Shown: positions 1 to 9,113 of the stretch, one piece after another
Layout of the letters: each line of letters begins with the position of its first letter
Numbering within the stretch: position 1 is the stretch's first letter
Assembly: GCF_900089585.1 (NCBI RefSeq)
Contig: NZ_FLRH01000003.1
Coordinates: forward strand, 2,866,501-2,930,500
Reading direction: 5' to 3'
DNA length: 64,000 bases
Source of the DNA: Micromonospora sediminicola
GTDB taxonomy: Bacteria; Actinomycetota; Actinomycetes; Mycobacteriales; Micromonosporaceae
The notes under the pieces: model-generated
The model's input: the letters and a program-made list of their open reading frames with translations, nothing else
Database searches by the model: none
Told to the model about the DNA's origin: nothing
Made by a program: the position numbers and the translations under genes

Positions 1-439
1 GCTCGATCTGGCCGATGGTGCGGTGCGGCAGCATGGCGACCTTGCGGGCGTGGACCGTGACGGCGTCGTGGTGGCACCGCGCTCGTTCGGGGTCGGCGCC
101 GTCGGCGAGCGCTTGCGTCGGCAGGGCGGACTGCACCAGTGTGCGTGGTTGGGCGGACGGGCTTGTCGCCGCCCGACGGGAGACGTCGGCCTGGTGCCAC
201 TGGTTCCGCCAGCTGTCGACGTCCCCACCGCAGGCGCGCACGACGGCGATGGTGGCCGCGAGGGTGGGGAAGCGGTGCCCGGCGAGCGCGTGGGCGATGG
301 TGGTGCGGGAGACGAAGCCTCGGGCCTCCATGTCGCGGAGGCTCGGCCGGCCAGCGCCCTCGCGCAGAGCCCGGAGCGCTGCCGCCAGATGGGCCGTCTC
401 GTGGTCGGTTCCCGCCGTCCCCGATCGTCCATTGTTCAC
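1..439 (-). CDS. XRE-family helix-turn-helix protein, N-terminal part (runs off the window)
   Basis: The minus strand reads open from a GTG at 439 to base 1, giving 146 residues with no stop. GGAGGG lies 8 bases upstream of the GTG and decides the start. Residues about 15-65 form a helix-turn-helix of the actinobacterial XRE type: an amphipathic helix (AALRALREGAGRPSLRDMEA), then SRTTIAHALAGHRFPTL, then a conserved W-RNQW segment. In this family the HTH is often fused to a longer sensor, NB-ARC or repeat domain, but that part lies outside the window. The family call is firm; its target and C-terminal half are unknown. Confidence 0.75.
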   Translation of the reverse strand, partial: MNNGRSGTAGTDHETAHLAAALRALREGAGRPSLRDMEARGFVSRTTIAHALAGHRFPTLAATIAVVRACGGDVDSWRNQWHQADVSRRAATSPSAQPRTLVQSALPTQALADGADPERARCHHDAVTVHARKVAMLPHRTIGQIE

Positions 440-832
440 TGCCGATTCCCTCCGCCGGTAGGCAGATGGTAGGGCAGTGGGGCAACCACGCGTCACGGTC
501 TGCCGACCGCACGTAACCGTCGACATTGGTCGATGGCGTTGGCGGCTGCACCGCGGCGCCTCGTCGCGGTACGCCCGTTCTCGTCGAAGCTCGGAACGGC
601 TCATCGAATCCACCCCCGCGCGGCCTGTCCCGGTCGGACCGGCATCGAATTGAGTCGACGTGAAGATTGTCGATGCCAGGAGGTCGTCGCGTCATGGCAC
701 ACCTGTCAGTTGACAAGACCTGGCCACGGAGCCGGACGTGCCCGCCGGTGAATGACGGCACTTCCGGTGGGTAACCGGCCGGGGCTCGGCGTCCGCCCGC
801 CGAGGGAAGCTTCCGACCCGTGAGGAGCGCTG
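440..832. other. Intergenic region, no gene recognised
   Basis: About 390 bases lie between the divergent starts of the XRE regulator and the decayed membrane-protein gene. Short open frames exist on both strands, but none has a ribosome site with a recognisable protein. It presumably holds the regulator's promoter. No clear -35/-10 pair or operator was found. Confidence 0.5.
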
Positions 833-2220
833 ATGCCTGGTTGTCCCGCCCACGTACGCCGTCGCGGCGACGTCGTCGAGCTGCGGGTGCACGGGGTGTG
901 CGGAGCGCGGGCCCGAGCGGTGCTGGACCGGCCGCACGTCGATCAGGTCGCCGGCGATCGCAGTGGCGGCTTCTATCGGCCGCGGGCAGGTTATCCGGGA
1001 CAGCCGGGGTCCGTGCGGCATTCAGCCGGAGATGTACCGCTCGAGTGATCTTCCGTCCGGTAGGGCGGCCCGCACGCTGTCCCTGGTCTTCCTGTAGCTC
1101 TTCATGCTCACCGACGTCGCGATCTGGATGCGGCCGTACAGCCGGGGGGACGGATCTGTGGTGAAGGCGTTGTGCCGGCTGCTGGCCTTCACGCTGACCG
1201 TGCTCTACGTCCTGTCGGTGGTCGCGGTGGCCCTCGACCTGCTCGCCTGGAAGTGCCTGGCGTCACCGCAGTGCCTGGCCGGCCGTGACTGGTTGTCGTG
1301 GCGGGGTGGGCGACCGGTCGGCGTGCGGCTCGCCGTCATGTCCCTCGTGCCGCTGGCGACGATCGGGCTTCTGTGGTGGCTCAGTACCCGGCCCGGGCGC
1401 GCCTTCGAGGCGTTCGAGCCGGAGCGGACCGAGACGACACCGGGGGACCGGTTGGACTCTCCGGATGCTGGCGGTCCACCGCCACTGATCGGCGTCTCCG
1501 CGCCATCCACGTCACCGGCGGTCTGAGCGCCGTCGACGGCACGCTGCTCGTCGCCGCGCAGGCCGGCCGTGCGCCGGGGTCCGTCTCGGTCCTGTTGGTC
1601 GCGACCGTGACCGTGATCGGTTGCTGCGTCGGCCTGCTGTGCGTGCCCGTCCTGGACGGCCGCGCGGCGTGGGTCGACGTGCTCGCCCGGGCGCTGCCGA
1701 CGACGGCCGTCGTTCTGACGACAACGACGATCGTCGCGGTGATCACCGCGGGGGGTCCGTGGGCGGGGGCCTCGGGGCTAGCGGGATACGGAGCGCTCGT
1801 CGTCTGGGTGTTCGCCGCGCAGACGGCCCTGCTCGCCGTGCTGGGCCTGGTGGTGCTGCCGAGGCGTGGCGAAGACCGTCGCCGCCCGGTGCTCCTGCAC
1901 GGGCTCGGCGTGTCGGCGATCGCCGCCGCCGGCGTCGGCCTCGCGGTGGCCTTCTCCGCCGAGTTGGTCTACCAGATCGCACACCCGTTAAGTGGGAAGC
2001 CGTCGCCCGACGGGGAGGTGCTACTCAGTCCTCCGCCGCTGGCGTACAAGTGGGCGATCTTCGCGGTCATCCTCGCCGTCGGCGGCGCGACCGTCGTCGG
2101 CGGCGCGGCGACACTCGCCGAGCTGCTGCGGGGTGCCGGGATGGGCATGGAGGCGGCGTCCGATCACGAGGCGGGGTCCGAAGCCGCTCGGGATGGCCGG
2201 CGTCTGACCAGGACGTTGGT
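833..2220 (+). pseudogene. Decayed large actinobacterial membrane protein (RVHGV...DRPH...VAGDR family)
   Basis: Three reading frames in series carry one recognisable protein. From ATG 833 the product begins with VVELRVHGV, then LDRPHVDQVAGDR and GGFYRPR, the N-terminal signature of large actinobacterial integral membrane proteins of unknown function. Near 1010-1040 the homology moves to another frame (SSDLPSGRAARTLSLVFL), which is cut by an in-frame TAG at 1095-1097 and resumes as DVAIWMRP with membrane segments. Near 1480 it moves to a third frame (RLRAIHVTGGLSAVDGTLL) with five or so hydrophobic segments up to about 2115. The usual C-terminal half is missing. With two frameshifts, one stop and a truncation, it is a dead gene. 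The family memory is from experience, not from a search. Confidence 0.7.
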
Positions 2221-2380
2221 GCGCAGGCGGGACCGGGCCGTCGGCCGGCGCCGGTGCGGGACGGCCCCACACCGACGTGCGCGGCGAGGAGGCCGGCCCA
2301 CGACGGGAAGAGACCGAGGTTTGGGCTGACGTGAGTCGGGGATTCCAGCCGCGCTCCACGCCACGGTACGGGGCCGGCGG
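2120..2380 (+). repeat. Diverged dispersed repeat, copy A
   Basis: This stretch matches 41413-41667 in the same orientation. Shared blocks are GAGCTGCTGCGG, GATCACGAGGC, GGTCCG followed by CCGCTCGGG, GAGGTTTGGGC, and GCGCTCCACGCCACG followed by CGGGGCCGGCG. The first 53 bases align without a gap at about 77 % identity; the rest needs small gaps. In copy B the same frame encodes the C-terminus of a small intact gene followed by a hairpin. Here it is joined to the decayed membrane-protein gene. The likely reading is a duplicated 3' gene end plus terminator. Confidence 0.6.
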
Positions 2381-3133
2381 CGCATCGGCGTCGCCGGCTC
2401 CGAGGCGGTCGGGTGCCGAGCGCGTCGTGGCGACGGCGTCGACACCCCTGCCCCGTGGTCGGTGTCGTCTTTGCCGAGCCCCGAGGCTGGCAGCGTCTCG
2501 CCGACCACGATACCGAGCAGGGACGCCACGACGGCGCCGCAGAACAGAGGCCGTCGGCGACCGCCCGCGCGCCAGATCGGCCGTCTCCCGCGGGAAGAGG
2601 GCGAGGTCGACCCGGACGCGTCCGCGGTCACGCCTGCCACCGGTCGGGTCCCAGACGATGGACGGAGGAACCCTCCGGGTACGCCAGGGGGTTGACCGCC
2701 AGCACCTCGATGGTCCCCGTCGAACGGTGGGCTGCGCGGGGTGGAACGGGTGAGCTGCCCGGCCCCGCAGGGCCGCCGTCGCGGCGGTAGGCGCACCGAG
2801 GTCGGTCCGCGCTCCGGCCCGGAGTGCCGCCACTGCCCCGTCGGCCGGTATGCCGAACTACCCGGCATGACGGCATCCGGAGTTACCGCGACTTCCCGCA
2901 GATGATGCACCAACATTCTCTTGTAATCGGCGATAGTTCCGCTGTAAGCGCCAAAACTTCTGCTCACTGCATGCAAAGACCGTCGACGTATCGCTGAAAG
3001 TCTTCTAAGGTCGTGCTACGTCACGGCATCAGGCTTGGTCGATCTTCTCGTCGCCGGCCGGCTCCGTGTCGGACCCGGCGGTCAGCTCCTCCGCAACGGG
3101 CCGCCGCCTCCGTCCCCCACCGCTGGAGGAACC
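2381..3133. other. Long non-coding stretch with a possible minus-strand gene remnant
   Basis: About 750 bases lack a convincing gene. On the minus strand between about 2740 and 2430, protein-like segments appear in different frames: TGTIEVLAVNPLAYPEG with a stop soon after, and further on a hydrophobic VVASLLGIVVGE. This looks like a decayed gene of unknown family, but I cannot assign it. The last 150 bases are more AT-rich and presumably hold the promoter and leader of the secreted protein that starts at 3134. Confidence 0.35.
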
Positions 3134-6100
3134 ATGGGCACACGGCGGCTGCGCCGACTCCGCAGCTCGGTCCTGGCAATGCTCACCCTCACCGCCACCG
3201 TCCTCGGGGCCGCTCCGGCCCACGCCGCACCGGCCCAGGAGCCGGGCGTGACGCTGCGCGTCTTCGACGTGCAGGTGCCACTGAACGAGATCTGCACCCT
3301 CAAACCGGGGCAGACACCCAACGTCGACAAGCTGATGTCGACCATCGACTGGACCTCGACCGCCGACTTCGGCTTCGACGACTACTTCGTCTCCCAGGTG
3401 CTCGCCAACCTGACCGTCACCCAGGCCGGCAGCTACACGTTCCGGCTGACCAGCGACGACGGCTCCCGGCTGACGATCGACGACGACGTCGTCGTCAACC
3501 ACGACGGGCTGCACGGCCCGACCCCGCCCGAGGAAGGCACCCTCACCCTCACCGCCGGGCTGCACCCGCTGCGTATCGACCACTTCGAGCGCACCGGCGG
3601 GCAGCAGATCACCCTGGAGTGGAGGACGCCGGGCTCGTCGACCTTCGCGGTCGTGCCGAACTCGGCGCTGAGCACCGACGCCGGTGTCGTCCGGGTGACC
3701 GCGCCGGGCAGGAAGGAGTGCGAGGGTGTCACCGACTCCCCGGGCGACGGATTGCCGCTGACCGGCGTGCATCCCGGCTACACCCTGACCAACCTGCGGC
3801 CGAGCGGCTTCCAGCCCAAGGTGACCGGGATGGACTGGCTGCCCGACGGCCGCCTGGTGATCTCCACCTGGGGCGGCAGCGACCAGTCCGGCACCTCGCA
3901 GGACGGCGAGGTGTACATCCTCGGCAACACCGGTGGCTCCACCAACCCGGGCAGCGTCACCACCAAGAAGATCGCCGGCGGCCTCAAGGAGCCGATGGGG
4001 CTCAAGGTCGTCGACGGCGTGGTCCACGTGTCGGAGAAGCAACGGCTGACCAGGCTCGTCGACACCAACGGCGACGAGGTCGCCGACCGCCTCGACACGG
4101 TCGCCACCTGGCCGTACGGGGGCAACTTCCACGAGTTCGCCTTCGGCCTGCTCTACGACGCCGGATTCTTCTACCTGAACCTGTCGGTGGCGATCAACTA
4201 CGGCGGCGCGACGACCAACCCGCAGCCGGCGCCCAATCGCGGCACCACCATCAAGGTCAACAAGGACACCGGCGCCGTCACCTACGTCGCCGGCGGCCTG
4301 CGCACGCCGCACGGCATCGGCTGGGGCCCGGAGAACGGCATCTTCGTCACCGACAACCAGGGCGGCTGGCTGCCCTCGTCGAAACTGCTGCATGTCAAGC
4401 AGGGCCGGTTCTTCAACCACTACACGAACCCGGCCGGCCCGTTCGACACCAACCCGGTCACCCCGCCGGTGCTCTGGATGCCGCAGAACGAGATCGCGAA
4501 CTCCCCGAGCACCCCGCTGTACCTGAAGTCCGGCACGTTCGCCGGGCAGTTCGTCATCGGCGACGTCACCTACGGCGGCCTCCAGCGCGCGTACGTCGAA
4601 AAGGTCGACGGCGAGTACCAGGGCGCCCTGTTCCGGCTCACCCAGGGCCTGGAGGCGGGCGTCTCGGAGGTCAACCTCGGCCCGGACGGCGCGATCTACG
4701 TCGGTGGCCTCGGCGCCGGCGGCAACTGGGGTCAGAGCGGCAAGCTCTCGTACGGCCTGCAGAAGTTGACGCCGAACGGCACCAGCGTCTTCGACATCCT
4801 GGCCATGCGGGCCACCGCCACCGGATTCGAGCTGGAGTACACCCAGCCGCTCTCGGCCGACACGGCGGCGAACCTGGCCGCCCACTACAAGGTCAAGCAG
4901 TGGCGCTACCAGCCGACCGCCAGCTACGGCGGCCCGAAGATCGACGAGGAGACGCTCCCCGTCACCTCGGCCACCCTCTCCGCCGACCGTAGGAAGGTCA
5001 GCCTGAGCATGAGCGGCCGCAAGGCCGGGCACGTGGTGTACGTCCGCTCGCCCCGCCCGTTCACCTCCGACAGCGGCCAGTCGCTGTGGAGCACCGAGGC
5101 GTGGTACACCCTCAACGCCATCCCCGGCACCACCCCGCCGCCGACCGGCGGGAGCAACCTGGCGCTCGACAAGCCGGCCACGGCGGACAGCTCCTGCGCC
5201 ACCACCGAGGGGCCGCAGAAGGCGGTCAACGGCTCCGTCACCGGCGGCAACACCGACAAGTGGTGCTCGAAGGGCACCACCAAGCACCTCCAGGTCGACC
5301 TCGGGGCCGGCACGGACGTGAACCGGTTCGTCGTCAGGCACGCCGGAGCCGGCGGCGAGAACACCGCCTGGAACACGAAGGACTTCACCATCGCCACCAG
5401 CACCGACGGGTCGAACTGGACCACCCGCGCCACGGTGACCGGCAACACCGCGAGCACCACCACGCACGACATCGCCACGGTGAGCGCCCGCTACGTCCGC
5501 CTGACCGTCACCGCACCGACCAGTACCACCGACCCGGCGGCCCGGATCTACGAGTTCGAGGTCTACGGGCCCAGCGGATCCGGTGGGCCCATCACCGGCA
5601 GCGCCGGCAAGTGCCTCGACGTCAGCAACGCCGGCACCGCCGACGGCACTAAGGTCCAGCTCTGGACCTGCAACGGCACCAACGCCCAGAAGTGGAGCCG
5701 GGTCGGTGACACCTACCGGGCGCTGGGCAAGTGCCTGGACGTCTCCAACGGCGGCACCGCCAACGGCACCAAGGTGCAACTCTGGACCTGCAACGGCACC
5801 GGCTCCCAGGTCTGGCGACCGCAGACCAACGGGACCCTCCTCAACCCCCAGTCCGGCAAGGTCCTCGAGGCCGCCGACGGCAGCACCGCCGACGGCACCC
5901 AGATCCAGATCTGGGCATACGACGGCGGCGACAACCAGCGGTGGTCGGTCGAGGCAAGCGCGGGGGCCCGCATCACGCTCCTCGACGGGGACGACCTGGA
6001 CGCATGGCAGAGCACCGGGGGCGGGGCGGCGACCTGGCCGTTGGCGAACGGTTCGGCGGAGGTCGCCGGCGGCGACATCCGCACCCGGCAGACCTTCGGC

Positions 6101-6550
6101 GACTTCCGTCTGCACGTCGAGTGGTACGAGCCGACGTACCCGGCGGACGTCACCGGACAGCAGCGCGGCAACAGCGGCATCTATCTTCAGGACCGGTACG
6201 AACTCCAGGTCCTCGACTCCTTCGGGGACACCTCGCTGGACAACACCGAGGCCGGCTCGATCTACGGGCGGAAGGCGGCCGACAGCAACGCCGCGACCGC
6301 GCCGCAGACGTGGCAGACGTACGACGTCGTCTTCCGCGCCGCCCGCTTCGACGGCGCCACCAAGACGGAGAACGCCCGGGTGACGGTCCGCTGGAACGGG
6401 GTACTGGTGCACGACGACGTGCCGATCTCCGGCCCGACGGGCGGTGGGGCCGCCGAGAGCGCGGCGGGTGGCCCGATCCGCCTCCAGGACCACGGCGATC
6501 CCGGTGCCAACGTCCGCTACCGCACCATCTGGATCGAGCCGCTGACCTGA
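3134..6550 (+). CDS. Secreted multidomain carbohydrate-active protein (PA14, propeller, F5/8C, ricin, DUF1080)
   Basis: This is a 1138-residue exported protein. ATG 3134 is chosen because GGAGGA precedes it by 3 bases and it opens directly into a signal peptide ending in AHA. Domains in order are PA14 (about 37-165), a propeller of glucose/sorbosone-dehydrogenase type (about 215-545, with LPDGRLVISTW and LRTPHGIGWGPENG), an uncharacterised beta region (about 555-660), an F5/8C/CBM32 module (about 674-808), a ricin-type trefoil (about 818-940, repeated GTKVQLWTCNGT), and a DUF1080 concanavalin-like domain (about 945-1138, GNSGIYLQDRYELQVLDSFG). Known members of these families bind or hydrolyse sugars, and DUF1080 includes 3-keto-glycoside hydrolases, so a role in extracellular glycan oxidation and cleavage is inferred. 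The gene stands alone and is followed by a terminator. Confidence 0.88.
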   Translation: MGTRRLRRLRSSVLAMLTLTATVLGAAPAHAAPAQEPGVTLRVFDVQVPLNEICTLKPGQTPNVDKLMSTIDWTSTADFGFDDYFVSQVLANLTVTQAGSYTFRLTSDDGSRLTIDDDVVVNHDGLHGPTPPEEGTLTLTAGLHPLRIDHFERTGGQQITLEWRTPGSSTFAVVPNSALSTDAGVVRVTAPGRKECEGVTDSPGDGLPLTGVHPGYTLTNLRPSGFQPKVTGMDWLPDGRLVISTWGGSDQSGTSQDGEVYILGNTGGSTNPGSVTTKKIAGGLKEPMGLKVVDGVVHVSEKQRLTRLVDTNGDEVADRLDTVATWPYGGNFHEFAFGLLYDAGFFYLNLSVAINYGGATTNPQPAPNRGTTIKVNKDTGAVTYVAGGLRTPHGIGWGPENGIFVTDNQGGWLPSSKLLHVKQGRFFNHYTNPAGPFDTNPVTPPVLWMPQNEIANSPSTPLYLKSGTFAGQFVIGDVTYGGLQRAYVEKVDGEYQGALFRLTQGLEAGVSEVNLGPDGAIYVGGLGAGGNWGQSGKLSYGLQKLTPNGTSVFDILAMRATATGFELEYTQPLSADTAANLAAHYKVKQWRYQPTASYGGPKIDEETLPVTSATLSADRRKVSLSMSGRKAGHVVYVRSPRPFTSDSGQSLWSTEAWYTLNAIPGTTPPPTGGSNLALDKPATADSSCATTEGPQKAVNGSVTGGNTDKWCSKGTTKHLQVDLGAGTDVNRFVVRHAGAGGENTAWNTKDFTIATSTDGSNWTTRATVTGNTASTTTHDIATVSARYVRLTVTAPTSTTDPAARIYEFEVYGPSGSGGPITGSAGKCLDVSNAGTADGTKVQLWTCNGTNAQKWSRVGDTYRALGKCLDVSNGGTANGTKVQLWTCNGTGSQVWRPQTNGTLLNPQSGKVLEAADGSTADGTQIQIWAYDGGDNQRWSVEASAGARITLLDGDDLDAWQSTGGGAATWPLANGSAEVAGGDIRTRQTFGDFRLHVEWYEPTYPADVTGQQRGNSGIYLQDRYELQVLDSFGDTSLDNTEAGSIYGRKAADSNAATAPQTWQTYDVVFRAARFDGATKTENARVTVRWNGVLVHDDVPISGPTGGGAAESAAGGPIRLQDHGDPGANVRYRTIWIEPLT

Positions 6551-6571
6551 TCAGACGCCCGTCCGGACGGC

Positions 6572-6606
6572 ACGGCGGCGAGCACGTTCACCCTGCTCGC
6601 CGCCGT
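6572..6606. terminator. Hairpin terminator after the multidomain secreted protein
   Basis: ACGGCGGCGAGCA (6572-6584) and TGCTCGCCGCCGT (6594-6606) form a perfect 13-base-pair stem with a 9-base loop, 22 bases after the stop codon. There is no T-run, which is normal in high-GC actinobacteria. It may also serve the convergent gene that ends at 6739. Confidence 0.75.
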
Positions 6607-6738
6607 CCCGCCGTTGCGTGGCGTACCTTGACCTGCTGGCCAGGTGGGGTTGGGCTCGGTGTTGACCGGGGCAGCTGTCCGGCGCCGCGTCCGCCGGGAA
6701 TGGCCGGACATGCGTCGTCGGTGTCGGCCCGCGCTGCC

Positions 6739-8193
6739 TCACCAGACGGTGAGGACCAGATGATTGACGGCGAGCGCCGTGGTCGCCTGCACTATGAGCC
6801 AACCACGCCGGTGTCGGCCGGGCAGCACGGCAGCCCCCGCGACGAGCCAGACGGTGAACGGCAGCCAGATCCGCTCGACCTCTGCCTTGCTCAGCCCGGA
6901 CAGGTCCGCCAGCAGGATCGCCGCCAGCGCGGCCGTCGGCAGCAGGAGCCACGACGTTCCGGCCACGGTGGGACGTGGCGTGATCCGGGCCCTCGGGACA
7001 GACGGTCGGGCCGCCCACGGCGCCCCGGCGGCCGCACGCGCGGCTCGCGACACGCGGGCCAGCGCCCGCCGCGCCATCGGGGCGGCGGCCGGTCCGGCCG
7101 AGGCGACGACGCAGGCCAGGTTTGCCCACACCCAGTAGGCGTACGGGCGGTCGCTGGCGATGCCCTGGTAGTACCGCTCGACGACGAGGTGGTAGCCGTC
7201 CCACCACCAGAAGCCGGCTGCGGCGAATCCGGCGACGACCGCCGCGGCCCCCACCAGGGCGTACGGCAACGGGGTGAACCGCCGGGTGACCACCAGGACG
7301 GCGAGGGCGATCGGTGCCGTCAGCACCAGTCCGTAGGAGAGGAACACGGCGGCGCCGAGGACGACACCGGCCCCCAGCGCCGCCGCGGCCGACACGACGC
7401 CGCGCCGGCGTGCCGAGAACGCGAGCAACGCGACCCCGGCCGAGGTGACCCCGGCGAACAGCCCGTCGGCGGAGGCACCGATCCACACGGCACCGGGAAA
7501 CAGCACCACGAACGGAACGGCGGCCCGGGCCGCCCGGTCCCCGCCGAGCAGCAGGACGGTCACCGGCACGGTCACCGCGACGGTGGCGCCCACCAGCACG
7601 CAGAGCACTGCCGCCCAGCCTCCGCCGGCCAGGCCGATCCGGTCGAGGCCGACGAAGACCAGAAGCGCGCCGGGCGGATGACCGGCGACGTGGGTGGTCC
7701 ACGAGTCGGGCTGGAAGTCGAGGATGCGTCCGGCGAAGCCCCGCACCATCGCCGGGACGTCGCGTACTCCGGGGACCTCGGTGAGATATTCGGGCCGGGT
7801 CGTCAGTCGGTCGGTCAGGCCCCGCTGCGCACCGTCGATGAGTGCCAGCGAGAACGTCCAGGCGAGCGCGGCCAGGTAGGCGAGCCCGAACAGGGGAACC
7901 CGGCCGAGGCGGGCGGCCAGCCGTGGACCATGCCAGATCACCAGGGCGGCGGTGGCGAGCGCCAGCGGTGTCCCGGGGCCGAGGTGCGGCAGCGGGTGGC
8001 CGAACAGCGGCGCCGCCGACGCGCGCACCGGCCGTCCGGCCAGGCCGAGCACCGCGCCCACGGCGGCGGCCGCCACGAACAGCCCGGCCGCCCCCACCGC
8101 CGCGACAAGATCCCCCCGGTTCGGCCGCGTCGAGTGGTGCCCGCGCCGCTGTCGGGCGCCGGGAGGGGGGTCCGGAGGCCTTAGCGCGGTCAT
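6739..8193 (-). CDS. Polytopic membrane protein, GT-C glycosyltransferase-like
   Basis: This 484-residue protein starts with a charged, proline-rich cytoplasmic segment (about 1-25) followed by some 11-12 hydrophobic helices. A short loop after an early helix holds the conserved-looking DSWTTHVAGHPPGALL, and HPPG-type loop motifs are seen in GT-C and GT87-like membrane glycosyltransferases. A lipid-linked sugar transferase in the cell membrane is therefore the best guess, but no catalytic DE or DD pair is certain. It is divergent from the methyltransferase/molybdoprotein operon (239 bases between starts). Families of this type do occur next to such operons in actinobacteria, though that is from memory. 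Confidence 0.6.
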   Translation of the reverse strand: MTALRPPDPPPGARQRRGHHSTRPNRGDLVAAVGAAGLFVAAAAVGAVLGLAGRPVRASAAPLFGHPLPHLGPGTPLALATAALVIWHGPRLAARLGRVPLFGLAYLAALAWTFSLALIDGAQRGLTDRLTTRPEYLTEVPGVRDVPAMVRGFAGRILDFQPDSWTTHVAGHPPGALLVFVGLDRIGLAGGGWAAVLCVLVGATVAVTVPVTVLLLGGDRAARAAVPFVVLFPGAVWIGASADGLFAGVTSAGVALLAFSARRRGVVSAAAALGAGVVLGAAVFLSYGLVLTAPIALAVLVVTRRFTPLPYALVGAAAVVAGFAAAGFWWWDGYHLVVERYYQGIASDRPYAYWVWANLACVVASAGPAAAPMARRALARVSRAARAAAGAPWAARPSVPRARITPRPTVAGTSWLLLPTAALAAILLADLSGLSKAEVERIWLPFTVWLVAGAAVLPGRHRRGWLIVQATTALAVNHLVLTVW

Positions 8194-8432
8194 CTCGGCC
8201 GGACCGCGGTGATCGTCGCCAGCGGATCGGATACGCTCTCGCCCGGTGTCGGGTCGACCCGGCGCCCGGCGCCCGGTCGGACGGTTGCCCCGACACGGAC
8301 GAGAGAAACTCGCGTCATCGGGTGAACATTAGGGCGCTGCATGCCGGGGCCGGCCGTCCCGTAAGGGTGCGGTAATGACCGGTCCCCGTTTCGTAAGCCT
8401 TGGCCGTCGCCGCTGCGGTTAGCGTTCCCCAC

Positions 8433-9113
8433 ATGATCGATGCGGCGCTGCGGTCCCGTTCGGTGGCCAGCTCACCCCTGGACGTCTACGGCGTCGCACT
8501 GCGACGGGCGGCCGCCGGCAACCCGGTAGTGCTGAACGCCGCCGACCCCGCCGGGCGGTCCCGCAGCCTCGCACCCGCAGCGTGGTGCGGAGGACTGGTG
8601 GACGGGGACGAGAGCCTGCTGCGGCGCTGCGTGGGCCCGGTCCTCGACGTCGGCTGCGGTCCCGGCCGGCTCGCCGGCGCGCTCGCGGCCCGGGGACACC
8701 CGGTGCTCGGTATCGACGTGAGCGCCGAAGCGGTCCGGCTGGCTCTGCTCCGGAAGGTGTCGGTGCTGCGCCGCGACGTGTTCGCCCCGCTTCCTGGCGA
8801 GGGCCGCTGGGCGCGGGTCCTGCTGGCGGACGGCAACATCGGCATCGGCGGTGATCCCGCACGTCTGCTGCGCCGCTGTCGGCAGGTGGCCGCGTCGCGC
8901 GGTGCGGTGCTGGTCGAACTCGATCCGCCGGGAGCGCCGTCCTGGGCCGGGCACCTGCGGCTCAGCGTCGACGGAGAGCGCGCGAGCGCGCCGTTCCCCT
9001 GGGCGTACGTGGGAGTCGACGACGTCGCCGCTCTGGCCCGAACCGTCGGGCTGCGGGTGCGGGAACAGTGGACGGAGGCGGGGCGATGGTTTGCCAGCAT
9101 GAGCGGCATCTGA
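8433..9113 (+). CDS. Class I SAM-dependent methyltransferase
   Basis: This 226-residue protein has the Rossmann motif I, LDVGCGPGRLAGALA (about 75-90), then GIDVS for the ribose-binding acid, and VLLADGNIGIGGD near motif IV. ATG 8433 gives the family-like start MIDAALRSRSVASSPLDVY; a TTG at 8400 in frame is less likely. No strong ribosome site is seen. The last 28 bases overlap the molybdopterin protein gene, so the two are cotranscribed. The substrate is unknown; the partner suggests a small-molecule or redox-cofactor role. The fold is certain, the substrate is not. Confidence 0.85.
   Translation: MIDAALRSRSVASSPLDVYGVALRRAAAGNPVVLNAADPAGRSRSLAPAAWCGGLVDGDESLLRRCVGPVLDVGCGPGRLAGALAARGHPVLGIDVSAEAVRLALLRKVSVLRRDVFAPLPGEGRWARVLLADGNIGIGGDPARLLRRCRQVAASRGAVLVELDPPGAPSWAGHLRLSVDGERASAPFPWAYVGVDDVAALARTVGLRVREQWTEAGRWFASMSGI

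Noticed and set aside
3029-6493. Open minus-strand frame of over 1100 codons opposite the multidomain protein
   Set aside because: It is low complexity (Gly/Ala/Val/Arg-rich) and mirrors codon bias of the plus-strand gene, which has clear domains and a signal peptide.
5731-8184. Long plus-strand frame of about 800 codons
   Set aside because: The translation is Arg/Gly/Gln-rich, overlaps two supported genes and crosses the 13-base-pair terminator.
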